Assembly: GCA_030141605.1 (NCBI GenBank) | Contig: JAQGDQ010000072.1 | Location: forward strand, 553,001-617,000 | Direction: 5' to 3' | DNA: 64,000 bases | Source: Tubiluchus corallicola | Taxonomy: Eukaryota; Priapulida; Priapulimorpha; Priapulimorphida; Tubiluchidae | Shown here: one piece after another, positions 17,249 to 28,270 of the stretch | How the letters are laid out: every line of letters starts with the position of its first letter | Numbering within the stretch: the first letter of the stretch is position 1 | Translations under genes and position numbers: made by a program | The notes under the pieces: generated by a model | Seen by the model: only the letters and a program-made list of their open reading frames with translations | Told to the model about the DNA's origin: nothing | Database searches by the model: none

Positions 17249-20200
17249 CTATGGGAATATACCTTTGTCTTTCTGCCAATCAAATGTTTCACTTGTTAGA
17301 TCAGAAAATGATGGACGTTCTTCAGGAAAAGCATTCCAACATCTTAGCATTGTTTTGTATATTCGATCAGGACAGTTATTTGGTTTTGCAAGACGGTCAC
17401 CACTTTCCATTTTTTTCTGATGTTCCTCTGGTGAGGAAGCGAGCTTTGGGAACTGTCCATTTGAATAGATTTCCCACAACGTAATCCCGTAACTAAACAC
17501 ATCTGCTTTTACCCCATGTTTTAGATCTTTGAAAACCTCTGGTGCATACCAATAGATTGGCAGTTTACGTTCTTTATGTAAAAAGCGATAATAATCTTTA
17601 CTCGACTCAGAAAACCTAGACAGGCCAAAGTCACTAATTTTAACGCATGTGTCAGTAAAAACTAACACATTTCGAGCAGATAAATCTCTATGCACCACAT
17701 TTCGAGAAGACAAATATTCCATACCCTTAGCTATGCAATGAGAAAAGGCCACTTTGTATTTAATACCTAAACCTCCATTGGCTTTATGCCTTTTCAGGTA
17801 CCCATCTAGGGATCCCTGCCGTGCGTATTCAGTTACAATAGCAATTATGTGTCCACCATCTAAAATGACACCTTCGAATTGCAAAACATTTGGATGCTGA
17901 AGCTTGCTCATCACCTTTACTTCATCCTTTAACTCATCGGGGCTTGTTCTCCCCTTAATAAGATATTTAACAGCAACTTCTTGGTGTTCATTTGTGCCAT
18001 CATTCCACATGTAATAATAAACATCACCAAATGCACCTTGTCCTATTTTCTTTTTACCAGATAAATCCACTTTAGGTATGTGCTTAATGTTCTCTAGTAA
18101 CTCGTCAATACTATTCTCAGTCATACCAGTACGCATCGGTAGGTAACTCACACCCATCTTACCAGCTTCACCATTGACAGTTCTTAATTGCAAAGTAGAT
18201 TGTTCCATTAACGTTGGGATAATGCTTGGATTTCTACCTGCTGGCAAGCTTTCACTCAACATAACAACCCTTTCATGAATACTGCGAAGGATTTTCATTG
18301 GACCAAGCCGTTCTGCCGGGTTCGCATTCCAACATTTTAGCAGCACATTTTCGTAAATTTCAGTATGATTGGAAAAATCTGGTTCGGGAAGACGGTTCTG
18401 AGTACGATAGAAACGAATAGCCTCAGAGCGATCAGTTGGCTCAGGTTCTTGAGCAAAAGAAAATATTTCCCAGAATGTTGTCGCACAGGCCCATATGTCA
18501 TCTTCTGCTTTAAGAGAAAGTGGGTTTTGCTGATTTTCTAAAGCTATCCAATGCACTCTATTGCGATAAGCACTTGGTAAACCAGGATCAGCTAATTTTA
18601 CTCTAAATGGACCTTGGCCTTCAACAACCATCACATTATTGAGTCGAATGTTTCCATGGACTATTTTCAACATGTCTAAATAGTTTAACGCTTTGGCAAT
18701 GCAACCGCATGCTTCAAAGAGTTGCAGCAGTAACTGGTCGTTTGGATAATGAAGAAGTTTCTCTTTATTACCACGGAGATACTTATCCAATGAACCAAGC
18801 ATCAAAGGTTCCATGACAAGCATCAGTGGGTGAAGACACACACCAAACACATGCACTAACTGTGCATCATGTGTATAAAGAAATCGATCGCAACCGCTTT
18901 GAAACTCCTGTGACAGTTGTAAAGAAATGTGTTCCTGTTTCAAATGTTTTACTGCCACTGGTATAGCTTGGCCATCAGCAATTCTCCAACGCGAATCTTT
19001 ATTGACAATGGAGAAACGTCCTTCAGCAACTGCATCTCGAGACCGCGAAAAGATGATATCATTGTATTTGATCAATGCTGGATCATCACTGCCACCATCA
19101 CGACAACACTGACTAGCAGGTGTACTTTCTTTATGCTTTTTACACAGTAAAACATCGCTATCATCATAATCACTAGGATGAATAAAAAGGTCTGGCATTA
19201 GTTTTTGTTTTGCTTGATCCATATAAAACTCCACCAGAGTGCGAATGTCAAGAAATTTTAAGCCATCCTGGCGGTATTCTAAAGCTACACTGCCATCTTG
19301 TAATCGTTCTATATCAAAACGTAATGGAGATTCAGGGCCATTCTCAGTAAGTCTTTCCAAAAAAAATTTGTCATACTCGGCAGGGCTTTGGCGCAATAAA
19401 TAAAAACCGGCTTTGCCGTGAGACTTCTCCTTCAGCTTATGTGTTGCAAATTTTACACTCACTGGTCCATGAACTCCCTTAAGTGCTGAATCTCTCAGTG
19501 AAGGTGTGATCAGCTGCGAACAAAGGTTATGAATGAAATTCTTTGTTAACCTGTAATAACCATCTACAATAGTGACAAATGACTCAGCAATAGCAAAAGA
19601 AGAAAATTTTAGCAAAGTTGGACAACCTTGAGAATGGCCAACTTCTACTCCAATGCTATCATCATCTTTGGATATGACTTTTAAGGTCAAGGTTATGAGT
19701 TCTTCTATCTCACAGACCTGCCTCCAATTTTTTGAGTTACACAATCTGATTCGTATGCCCGGTTGCTTAGGATGAAAAGGACTAATCTGAACAATCGCGG
19801 GCAAAAAATCATATTCAATTGCTGGTAAAGGTGACTGTGCTTGTGAAAATGTTCCACCCCGATTCTGCGTACCAAGTGTTCCATGACTAGCTTCAACCAC
19901 ATGATGCTCTTGAACGTAAAATATTTCCTGCAAGTAATCCATGTGAGAATCACCACTCAGAAGGTATCTTATGCAATGTTCTCTAAAATATGACTGAGGT
20001 TGATTCTCAGTTAACTTATTTACCTCTTCCAACTTCTGTTCCAGCTTCCTTTTCAATCCGTACTTGCGTAAAAATCCAAGCTCTGAAACAACATGTCTTG
20101 GAAGTACATCAAATATATTATGTTTCTTCAACAACTGCTTAACAGTAGGTATATTTTCATTTCTCATGACACCTAACAAGTCCATGAGAGCAAACCCAAA

Positions 20201-20788
20201 AGACGTCTTCTGCAGTTCATCCTGTGTTACTTTTCCCAAAGACACAGCGTCAATATGACCATGAAGCAAATCATAACGGCATTGACTAAACAGGTAATTG
20301 ACAACCTGTGGACTCAATTTTCTAAAGTCAAGTACTTTGCTTGTTGAGTCAAAGCGAAATGAATGCTCCTTTAAATTTGGCACCATAAAGCAAAACCTGA
20401 GCTGTAGCACTATTGCAGGTGCATCGTCCGAACTGTAGATCACATGACCAGGATGAATCCAGGCACCTTTACCTTCAACTTGTGGTTGATAAAGCTGAAA
20501 CAAATTCTTTTCCAAAGGTCCTACATTACACATTTCATGTTTTGCAGCTGAGATCAGTAACTCCTCAGCTGTCACACTAGGCTTCTTTACCTCTAATTTA
20601 AAAACATTTCCTTCTGCAGTAAATAGTTCAATAATAACAGTTGAGGATACACTTTTTCCGATTTTGCTGCGTTTATCATGTGCAGACTCGTCTGTGACAC
20701 TCTCCCTTGAACCTCGTGTTGTTGCTGAATAAGGTCCCGCATGTATTGCACTTACATCATTATTGGCCTCTGCCATTTTTTCTACCAT
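17249..20788 (-). CDS. JAK: Janus kinase (JAK), complete single-exon coding sequence
   Basis: Cytoplasmic tyrosine kinase that binds cytokine-type receptors and phosphorylates STATs. The 1,179 residues show the full JAK order: FERM (about 50-430); SH2-like (about 440-535) with GFYLLR, Arg466 being the phosphotyrosine-binding arginine; JH2 pseudokinase (about 570-845) with VAVK Lys614 kept, HGN at 711-713 in place of HRD, and DPG at 734-736 in place of DFG, the usual JAK pseudokinase state; and JH1 kinase (about 905-1175) with GQGAFG 916-921, Lys941, HRDLSARN from 1033, DFG 1053-1055, tandem activation-loop tyrosines 1066-1067 and WYAPE. All catalytic residues are intact. There are no introns in the coding part. 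An acceptor-like ttttttctag ending at 20805 suggests a spliced 5' leader. Met1 and Met5 are both possible starts. Confidence 0.97.
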   Translation of the reverse strand: MVEKMAEANNDVSAIHAGPYSATTRGSRESVTDESAHDKRSKIGKSVSSTVIIELFTAEGNVFKLEVKKPSVTAEELLISAAKHEMCNVGPLEKNLFQLYQPQVEGKGAWIHPGHVIYSSDDAPAIVLQLRFCFMVPNLKEHSFRFDSTSKVLDFRKLSPQVVNYLFSQCRYDLLHGHIDAVSLGKVTQDELQKTSFGFALMDLLGVMRNENIPTVKQLLKKHNIFDVLPRHVVSELGFLRKYGLKRKLEQKLEEVNKLTENQPQSYFREHCIRYLLSGDSHMDYLQEIFYVQEHHVVEASHGTLGTQNRGGTFSQAQSPLPAIEYDFLPAIVQISPFHPKQPGIRIRLCNSKNWRQVCEIEELITLTLKVISKDDDSIGVEVGHSQGCPTLLKFSSFAIAESFVTIVDGYYRLTKNFIHNLCSQLITPSLRDSALKGVHGPVSVKFATHKLKEKSHGKAGFYLLRQSPAEYDKFFLERLTENGPESPLRFDIERLQDGSVALEYRQDGLKFLDIRTLVEFYMDQAKQKLMPDLFIHPSDYDDSDVLLCKKHKESTPASQCCRDGGSDDPALIKYNDIIFSRSRDAVAEGRFSIVNKDSRWRIADGQAIPVAVKHLKQEHISLQLSQEFQSGCDRFLYTHDAQLVHVFGVCLHPLMLVMEPLMLGSLDKYLRGNKEKLLHYPNDQLLLQLFEACGCIAKALNYLDMLKIVHGNIRLNNVMVVEGQGPFRVKLADPGLPSAYRNRVHWIALENQQNPLSLKAEDDIWACATTFWEIFSFAQEPEPTDRSEAIRFYRTQNRLPEPDFSNHTEIYENVLLKCWNANPAERLGPMKILRSIHERVVMLSESLPAGRNPSIIPTLMEQSTLQLRTVNGEAGKMGVSYLPMRTGMTENSIDELLENIKHIPKVDLSGKKKIGQGAFGDVYYYMWNDGTNEHQEVAVKYLIKGRTSPDELKDEVKVMSKLQHPNVLQFEGVILDGGHIIAIVTEYARQGSLDGYLKRHKANGGLGIKYKVAFSHCIAKGMEYLSSRNVVHRDLSARNVLVFTDTCVKISDFGLSRFSESSKDYYRFLHKERKLPIYWYAPEVFKDLKHGVKADVFSYGITLWEIYSNGQFPKLASSPEEHQKKMESGDRLAKPNNCPDRIYKTMLRCWNAFPEERPSFSDLTSETFDWQKDKGIFP

Positions 20789-22090
20789 TAGCTTGCAGCA
20801 TAATCTAGAAAAAATATTTAATTACAGTCATTCCGACAAGGGTAAATTCTTAGTTTCATTAAAGAATGAAAAGTGCAGGAATACACGAACAACTTTTTTA
20901 GAAGGCACAGCTAGGCAGTGCCATGAGAAATAATAACTGATATTCATAGGTGTGATAACAATTTTTAACGTAATACACAGGAATTAATTCCAATAAAAAA
21001 GTTGATAACAAAAAAGTGTATTGGTTATAGATATATTTACAAAAAAATAATTTTACAGAAGTGAAACAGACCTAGCACACATACTAATACCATATTCATT
21101 TTTAATATTCAAATCAGAACTATTTAATAAAATATCCTAATGATCTGTTCCATTTCTGTTAAATTAACTTTTTTTAAATATATCTATAACCATTACATGT
21201 GTGTTTGTACAAAAAATGTATCGGTTATAAATATATTTAAATATTAAAACATACAAAGGGTGGGTTCTGCTTCTTCATACTAGAAACTTATAATCTCAGG
21301 CACAACACAGGGCAGTATAGTGGGGCTTCAGTTGTTCATTTTACCCTGAAGTTCTTGATGCTGTCACTTGTAACCTACTGAGGATTTGAAATTGCACCAA
21401 TCATGTATTATTGTGTTGTGTTATTGACCAGTTAACAAACAGTCCTACAAATGGCCACAATATAGCTGCAATTAAATGCATCATGCTCCATTTAGGCTTT
21501 GGCAATCCTCCTCTTCAGTATTCCCTTGATGGTACCCCTCTTATCCATGAAGTAATGAATATAATGACTTAAATGGGTTACAGTATCTAATTTGAAACTC
21601 CGAGCACATTGTAAAAACATAGTATCTAAGACATTTTGTATGGTAAATATATTTTTTTGGTGTTTCTTCAGTAAAAACAAAATGCATTTTTGACAGCTTA
21701 TGTGCATGCCTTGTAAGAGTACTGCTGAACAATGTGGTCCCCACACAATTAACAAGATGTAGACAACATTGAAAAGCTCCAGAGATATTCTTCTCGCAGG
21801 CTGCACCAATATGTCAATTTAAATTATATAAATGTTTCTTACTTAGAAAGACTACCCAGATCAAAATTGCATCGATTGGAATTAAGTTTTTCCTGTGATC
21901 TAAAGATCGTACACAAAATTTGTCTTAAAATGGTGGGTCTAAATTTGGATAATTTTTTTCCAGTATGCTTCAATCAAACGTGTAGTCACAACTTTAAACT
22001 GTTTACACCTTTTTCAAGATAAAATGTCTCAAAATTCTCATTTGCCAACGGAGTTGTAAATGGATTTGGAATGCTCTGGGTTGTTGTGTA
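20789..22090. other. JAK 5' region and upstream flank
   Basis: A probable 5' leader exon runs from 20804 to the ATG, after a pyrimidine-rich acceptor on the minus strand. Further up, a short motif around ttggttatagatatattta occurs near 21015, inverted near 21180, and in variant form near 21220, so the DNA can fold locally. A minus-strand open frame at 21492-21809 is not recognised. Confidence 0.4.
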
Positions 22091-22098
22091 GTCGATGC

Positions 22099-23901
22099 GG
22101 CACTCTATTAGAATCCAGGTTCCAGTCGATTTTCACCAAGCGATAACCTAGTCGATATGATTGCTTAGCGCAATATGACGATCTGCACTGCTCTCACAAT
22201 TGCTCGAAAACGGTCAGCGGGCAGTCAGCGTTTTTATGCCCAGTACGTCTGTGTATAGAATTATGGGAAAATAAACATTATTATTTATTTAATAATAGAG
22301 ATAATACTGAAACACTAAAAATGCCGATCATGACTCTATTCAATCAGAACGTTAGTTCGTTTGACTGAAAAAATAAATTGTTGGCTTAAATAACGTTTTT
22401 CAGTGGTTTTTTATATTATTATAAGTTATAGCACATATGTTGGCCCTATTAGGACCTAGCACTGAAAAGGGTTGGTCTGGCGAAAATGCGAAGCATATCC
22501 ATTTATTCAGCTGGATACCACTGTGCGATATGAAGTAAAATACTCTCCAAGTGTTTGAACCACTGGACTGAGTAGCAAAATAAAAATATTATAGCATTGA
22601 CTCAAAGCTTACACATTTTCCCATTGTCTTTCTTAACCTAAATTAACTTGCTATACAATTATTTTAATTTGCATCCAGCCCACCCTTGACTAAAATTTAA
22701 CAGGAAAAAGTTCTGCGTTTTAGAATTTAAGGTTTTTAACATTAAAAATTAAGTATGAAGAGTTCAAAGATACGTAAACGAAATGTTTATTAACATGACG
22801 GAGCAGCCCTGTGGAAATTTAAATCTGATAATGAAGATGACTATGATATTAATAATAATTGTTATTATGAAAAATTACTTAGCTATTTCAGAATGAACAC
22901 ACTTTTTGAAACAAAAATACTTAACGCTGCTTGTAGTAATTTAATTATTTATTCAGGTTAAAATACGTTTTATACGATCGAACGCATCAAAAATTGAGTC
23001 AAATATCTCCATTTTTTTGTTTTTTATAAAAACAAACGGCGCTATTACACTTTCGCACCGCCTAGCTTTTTCTAGGTTATTACTCGTTTCTAGGCTCGTA
23101 CGTCATCATTCTATTATTCTTACGTCATCAGTGAATGTTTCCGCTAATCTAATTGTAATTTAATCATATATTTAGGTATAATTACCAATAATTACGCTGT
23201 ATTCACAGTTCTACACCTATACAGGGCATATCGCTATCTTGTTTGTGTGTAGTCACGTGAATTTCGTACTAGTTTAAGCATTATCAGGGCCTAGCTTAAA
23301 AGGCACGTGACACACTTTCATCTTAATTGCATTTACGAAATAAAGAAAAGACCTTTACTTTTATAATCTAATATGTGGGAACACTGTAATACGATACAAA
23401 CTCCCGTGGCTGCAACCATAATAATCATAAATTATGCAAAGAAACTAAAACTACAGGTTAAGGGCCACATACGTCACTGTGCGAGAGCGATTGCGCATTA
23501 GTGGTGTAATCACGGTTATTCACGTGAAGCTTTTTGCGTAATGGCGGCGGTAAGTAATGTATGATTTTAATCTGGAATTATAAAGTGTAAGAAGCAATAA
23601 TATTATGGGAATATGGTGTATATTACGCCTGTTTGTCTGCTTTCTGGCCTGCAGGCGTGAAAAGAACCAATAGGCCAGGAAAAGCTAGGCGGTGCGAAAG
23701 TGTAATAGCGCCAAACAAACGGTAAACTTAATGAACTTTTATATTATATCAGTAGTATTATTACATTAACTTTAAGTCAGGGCTGATCAACCATTGTATC
23801 ATATGTGCAGCGTATCATCATCATATTGCGCTAAGCAATCATATTGAAATAAGCGATCGCTCGGCAAAAACCGAGCGGTATCTGGATTCTAATAAAGTGC
23901 C
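22099..23901. mobile_element. Inverted-repeat DNA element with perfect 8-bp duplication
   Basis: Ends are GGCACTCTATTAGAATCCAG on the left and the complement of GGCACTTTATTAGAATCCAG on the right. The inverted similarity continues in patches for about 100 bp, including an identical ATATGATTGCTTAGCGCAA block. Both sides are flanked by the same 8 bases, gtcgatgc (22091-22098 and 23902-23909). A different element (23038-23712) is inserted inside it. Without that insertion the element is about 1.1 kb and has no transposase frame, so it is non-autonomous. Confidence 0.9.
23038..23712 (+). mobile_element. Short inverted-repeat DNA element, copy 2 (nested)
   Basis: 675 bp with the same ends as copy 1 (GGCGCTATTACAC...), inserted into the element at 22099-23901 and flanked by the perfect 8-bp duplication aaacaaac (23030-23037 and 23713-23720). 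It is in the opposite orientation to copy 1 and lacks copy 1's internal expansion. On the plus strand it carries ATGGCGGCG followed by GTAAGT (23541-23555), a start codon plus splice donor pointing out of the element. Confidence 0.93.
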
Positions 23902-23909
23902 GTCGATGC

Positions 23910-24622
23910 TAGTATTAGTTTTTAGCAATCGATTAGCAAACGTTAATTTACTGCTTTTTTGTAACTTTATTCGAAACATGTGATATGACTGTTACAGGCC
24001 TAGCTCCTAACTCGTTACTGTAAATAACGTCATAAAGTGTAAATAATTTATAGTTAGTAACATTTTAAAGTGGGCTTTAATGAGATGTAACCAATTTTAG
24101 TGTATTGCTTTTATAGACTTGCATTATTTGTGCATCATAGGATCAGCATAAATGCACTTGCACCTCCTGATTTCCTTTTTTATGCTGTTTTACTGAATGC
24201 CCAATATAAAATAAAACTAAGCTATACAACTTTTCAGTTGGACCGAACTCAAGGAAATGGAGGGGAAACAGCACAAGTACCCTCCAACTATGCATTATCA
24301 CATGTATCCTAGAAAGTACAACTACAATCTCACTTCATTAGAACTAGAACTAAGTTAAGTAAGCATCAGTTCAGTAATTCATGAAACTAGTTCCCTAGGC
24401 TGACACTAACCGACTAGGTTACACAAGTTCACTTAGTAATTCTATTTCTACTTAACATATTAAATTAGAACCGCTACAAGTTCAACATTAACAACAATGA
24501 ACAGCGGTACCAAATAATATAATTACAGTGCACACATTCGACACTCGATTAGATTAGAAAGGATTACGTGACAAAAAACACAGATATTCACTATGATTCA
24601 ATTCAGCGTATTAGTTAACACC
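23910..24622. other. Intergenic, nothing recognised
   Basis: No gene or element recognised. One open frame (24100-24312) has no supporting features. Confidence 0.4.
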
Positions 24623-25412
24623 TGTAGGGCGCCGAGTGACCCACTAGCGGAAGTAGGACACTTCCGGTAAAACTATGTGGCTAAATTTGCGGAAAAGCAG
24701 TGTCGTACATGGGCAGCCCAAGTAGGACACTGGCAATTTCTGCCGAGAATTATGACATAATGAAACGTAAAACTAAATTTTTTTTAGAAAAAGTAACTAT
24801 AATAATGATGGACGCAGCTTGACAATTTACAATGTATCGTTTACAATAATATCATCACTATTATTAGCTCCATTAATATCATCATAATATTAAACTAAGT
24901 ATCTAACGCTTTAACGAGAGAAACTATGTAGGGCACATAACTCGCTAACCCGTTTGCTTAGTAGAAAACAATTATTTGTCCAAGAGAGAGTGAAAAGGAT
25001 TACCTGTCTGTGAAGCACGACAAAATAGAAAATGATATACCTTAGGCAAATGTTGGAATCGCCTTAAGAAGTGCGCTTATTTCACTTCAAAGAAGATTAA
25101 TATTGGCAAATATTAATTCTACTATCTCAGAATAAAATTCTTTTATTTTATCAGATGTATAATAAATTATTCAACGTGTACTGATGTTTTTAATTATTAT
25201 TATTATTACATAAACTAGGGAGAACGGTCCTGAACGGACGGTGTCAGTACGCTTAACGAACTCAATTCGCGACCTGTCTCTAGTGTCCTACTTGGGCAGC
25301 CCATGTACGACATGTCCTACTTGGGCTAACCCTTGTACGACGCGTCCTACTTGGGCTAGCCCATGTACGCCAATTGTCCTACTTCGGCTAGTGGTTTACT
25401 CGGCGCCCAACA
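24623..25412. mobile_element. Inverted-repeat element with tandem subterminal motifs
   Basis: Ends are TGTAGGGCGCCGAGT and the complement of TGTTGGGCGCCGAGT. Both ends then carry repeats of the motif CCCAAGTAGGACA with GTCGTACATGGGC between them, two units on the left and about four on the right. Subterminal motif arrays of this type usually bind a transposase. CACC next to each end could be a 4-bp target duplication, but this is weak. The AT-rich middle has no transposase frame. Confidence 0.75.
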
Positions 25413-25551
25413 CACCAATCAACATCGAACGGATCGCCATAGTAGTAAAGTAAGCCTTGCTTTCTAGTCATTTCATATCTATTACCAATTTGTCCACTTG
25501 CTACTACTGCGAAGAAGACGATGAGGATCGCGATTGAACCACGACGATATT

Positions 25552-25885
25552 AGGGCTGAGCATTCTCTACCGGAAAGCGAATTCTAATCGAATCGAATTT
25601 GTGTCTTTCGAATTCGAATCGTACTGAATTTCGGTATTTCCAAATCGAATTCTGTTTGAAAGATTTTCTAACAAGTTTTCGAACCACCAGTAAAAATCAG
25701 TCTTATAGGGACTACGCACATTATACAATCTTGTTCTGCAGTAAAATCACCAGTAATTTATTTAAAAGTTGGGCTCAGGAATCACAGCTAAATTGTGCTA
25801 ATTGCATGAAGTTTCTACGTTTTAATGACAAGGAACGTATGTGGTTGAAATACTGAATTATTCAAATTTATAATTATAAGTCGAA
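25552..25885. mobile_element. Truncated copy of the hAT-like element
   Basis: Starts agggctgagcattctc and follows the 15330-15684 element closely through attcgaatcg, gaaagattttc, gttctgcag and ctgaattatt, then loses similarity. The right terminus is missing. A (TA)n microsatellite lies shortly after. Confidence 0.75.
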
Positions 25886-25962
25886 TTTCAAATATGGCAT
25901 CTAGATTGTCATAATGGCCTCTCTCTGCTGTAAAATTGACTTTATTATAATAGTAATAATGT

Positions 25963-25963
25963 C

Positions 25964-26035
<72 letters not shown>

Positions 26036-26036
26036 T
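25963..26036. repeat. (TA)n followed by (CACATA)n microsatellite
   Basis: About 20 TA units pass directly into about six acacat units. This produces an artificial repetitive open frame on the minus strand, which I discard. Confidence 0.95.
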
Positions 26037-26049
26037 AGAATACCTTATC

Positions 26050-26480
26050 CAAAGAAATAAGGACCCAGATGGTAACTATCTGTAAACGTTGTGATCTGAT
26101 GTTGATTTTGAAGAAGCTCACAAGGTCTGCAGTCTCATGCCTTTACTCGAGAGTAGAAATTGAAGTGGGATCCAAATCAATAGCAATACATCTATCCTGA
26201 GTTGTTTCGAGAGCATTCTTGAGAATAGCATACTGGGTTGACCATACAACCGATGCATATTCGGGGTTGAACAACAGCTTTGCAGAGAGGAATAGTTACA
26301 GCTGCATTTCTCTAGTTTATTAATCATGCCAATACGACGGTTTGCTTTTGCAATGATATGATTCACAGGGCAATTTCATTTGAGGTCATTAGAAATCATT
26401 ACTCCCAAGTCTCTGGCTTTTTTACTCCCAAGTACAACCTTTTTCAGCTATTTGAGCATTATATAGAAAGTAAAGCGTAA
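26050..26480 (-). mobile_element. LINE reverse-transcriptase C-terminal fragment
   Basis: The minus strand reads in broken frames NHIIAKANRRIGMINKL, then a CKAVVQPRI-like segment and QYAILKNALETTQD-type sequence. This is the region after the RT active site in CR1/L2-like elements, where ANR.LG.I and a LVRP-like block are conserved. Only this piece remains. Confidence 0.6.
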
Positions 26481-26529
26481 TAAGGTTCTAAGGTTTTAAG
26501 ACAAATAACTTAGAACAATATACAGTAGT

Positions 26530-27152
26530 AGGATATGCAGCGTTAGATTCTTTGAAGTGCCAGAATATGATGACGAGAACGTGTATGATTTAGTAGTGAA
26601 CTTCTCCAATGGAGTTCTTAAGTTGGATCACCTTAATCAAGGCGCAATTGAAATATGCCATCGTACAGGGAACGTCAGTGGAAACAAACACAGAGCAAAG
26701 GATATGACTACAAACGAGATGTGATCTTAGCAGTACAAAATTTTGTGAGAGAAAGTAGGAAAACCACTTCCTCCCCTCAAAGTGTATGAAGACCTAACAG
26801 GACCTAATATGGAAGTTATGAGGGCAGCCCAAAATTAACGTGACAAGAAAAAGAATCAAAGGTGTATGGACGTCGGTTGGGAAGATTCTGATTAAGGATA
26901 ACAATAACAAGATTATTCGAGTATTTCATTTGGATGATCTACATAAAAGTACTGTTTTAATGAGGAGAAATGCTTGTCTGGACAATACACGGAGATGTTC
27001 AACGGTGGACACTCATCTTCTAAGAGCAGTTCTACGCCATTTAGGTGTAATGCTGTAGATCAACCCGTGAAACCAGTTACACCACCTAAGCCAGATATGT
27101 CGATTCTACCTAGGAGATCAACGCGTCAGAGTAGTCGTATTATTATAAAATG
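26530..27152 (+). mobile_element. LINE ORF1-like fragment
   Basis: The frame at about 26545-26720 reads VRFFEVPEYDDENVYDLVV then LNQGAIEICHRTGNV. This matches the RNA-binding ORF1 pattern of many LINEs (R.FG.PE...N...V..F and I...HR.G). It continues with frameshifts through 26840-27060 and ends near 27150 with a basic stretch before a stop. It probably belongs to the same insertion as the ORF2 below, separated by unrecognised sequence. Confidence 0.55.
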
Positions 27153-28270
27153 AACAATTACCTTGATAAAGTTATGAGACACTATAAATAGCTTAAAAAC
27201 GTAAATAAGATAAGAAATTATTTTTTCTACTAATTCTTGTTTATTTACCAAATGTAAAAAGTTTAGACTTCAAAAGCTACCAGTTCTCAAGTTCAATGTC
27301 ACATAGTTTTCACTAACTGTTGTTTGCATGTATACTTAGTGCTGATTGTTTATTTCCCTGTTTATTCTTCATTTTTCGTGATATTTGTTTTATTTGCTTT
27401 GTTATAAGACTTTTGTCTATAGGTGTACATATCATTAAGTCATGCTTAAGTGTGGGCATACACGTATGCTGTACATCTAAATAAAAGTATGTGATTGTGT
27501 GGCTGCGTGAATGTGTGCGTGCGCGCGTGTATGGATGTAGGCAAGCCATATATGTATGCAAATATAGTTCATCTGAAATGTGCACTCGTTCATGTATTAG
27601 AATGTACTAATATGTATATCAAGTATGCATCTTTTACTACTCAAGAAAATTTCAGTGCTTGTAGTTAGGCATTTACTTTAAACTTATAACCAGTAATTAA
27701 TTAACATAGCAAAAATGATTGTGCGATTTTGGTAAACATAATTTAATTGTAAGAGCAGTAATATTGTGACTTTTTAAATCTTATGATTTATACGTGCCGC
27801 TGATAAATTTCTATTGCATATCTAGGAAATAAAACTAATTGGCTTAATCAAAGAATTCGTTTTCCTTTCTTGTATTTATCAACGATGATCTTAATGAACT
27901 CTGATAAAATTACGATTGCATCTTAACACTAATTAAGTATTAGGCCTTTATTTCCGAATTGTACTTGCTTAAATCAGAGCGTATGCTAAATGTATAAACT
28001 TTTGCTAAACTAAATTATTTCATGTTTGCTGCTTATTCATACACTATCATTATCATAACTCCCAGCTTGAAAACATTGTTGATTTTGAGCTATATACCTA
28101 AACCTCAGAGTAGTAAATTTGATACACTGCATGACTTCTTGTTTTCGTGCTCGTGTAAACACATTACAACTACTCTATTTTTTATTGTTTTTTTTTCAGT
28201 TTTTTTCTGTTTTTTCTCTTTGCTTGTTTCTTGTCTTCCTTATTTCCCTTTTGTTTCTCTTATGCAGTGA
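27153..28270. other. LINE linker or flank, nothing recognised
   Basis: AT-rich sequence between the ORF1-like piece and the PHD-endonuclease piece. A T-rich tract lies near 28190-28240. No independent gene recognised. Confidence 0.35.

Noticed and set aside
19705-19956. Other-frame ORFs inside JAK
   Set aside because: They overlap the JAK coding sequence in the wrong frame and show no independent features.
25815-26036. Met-Cys and Tyr-Ile repeat frame
   Set aside because: It translates the (TA)n and (CACATA)n microsatellite.
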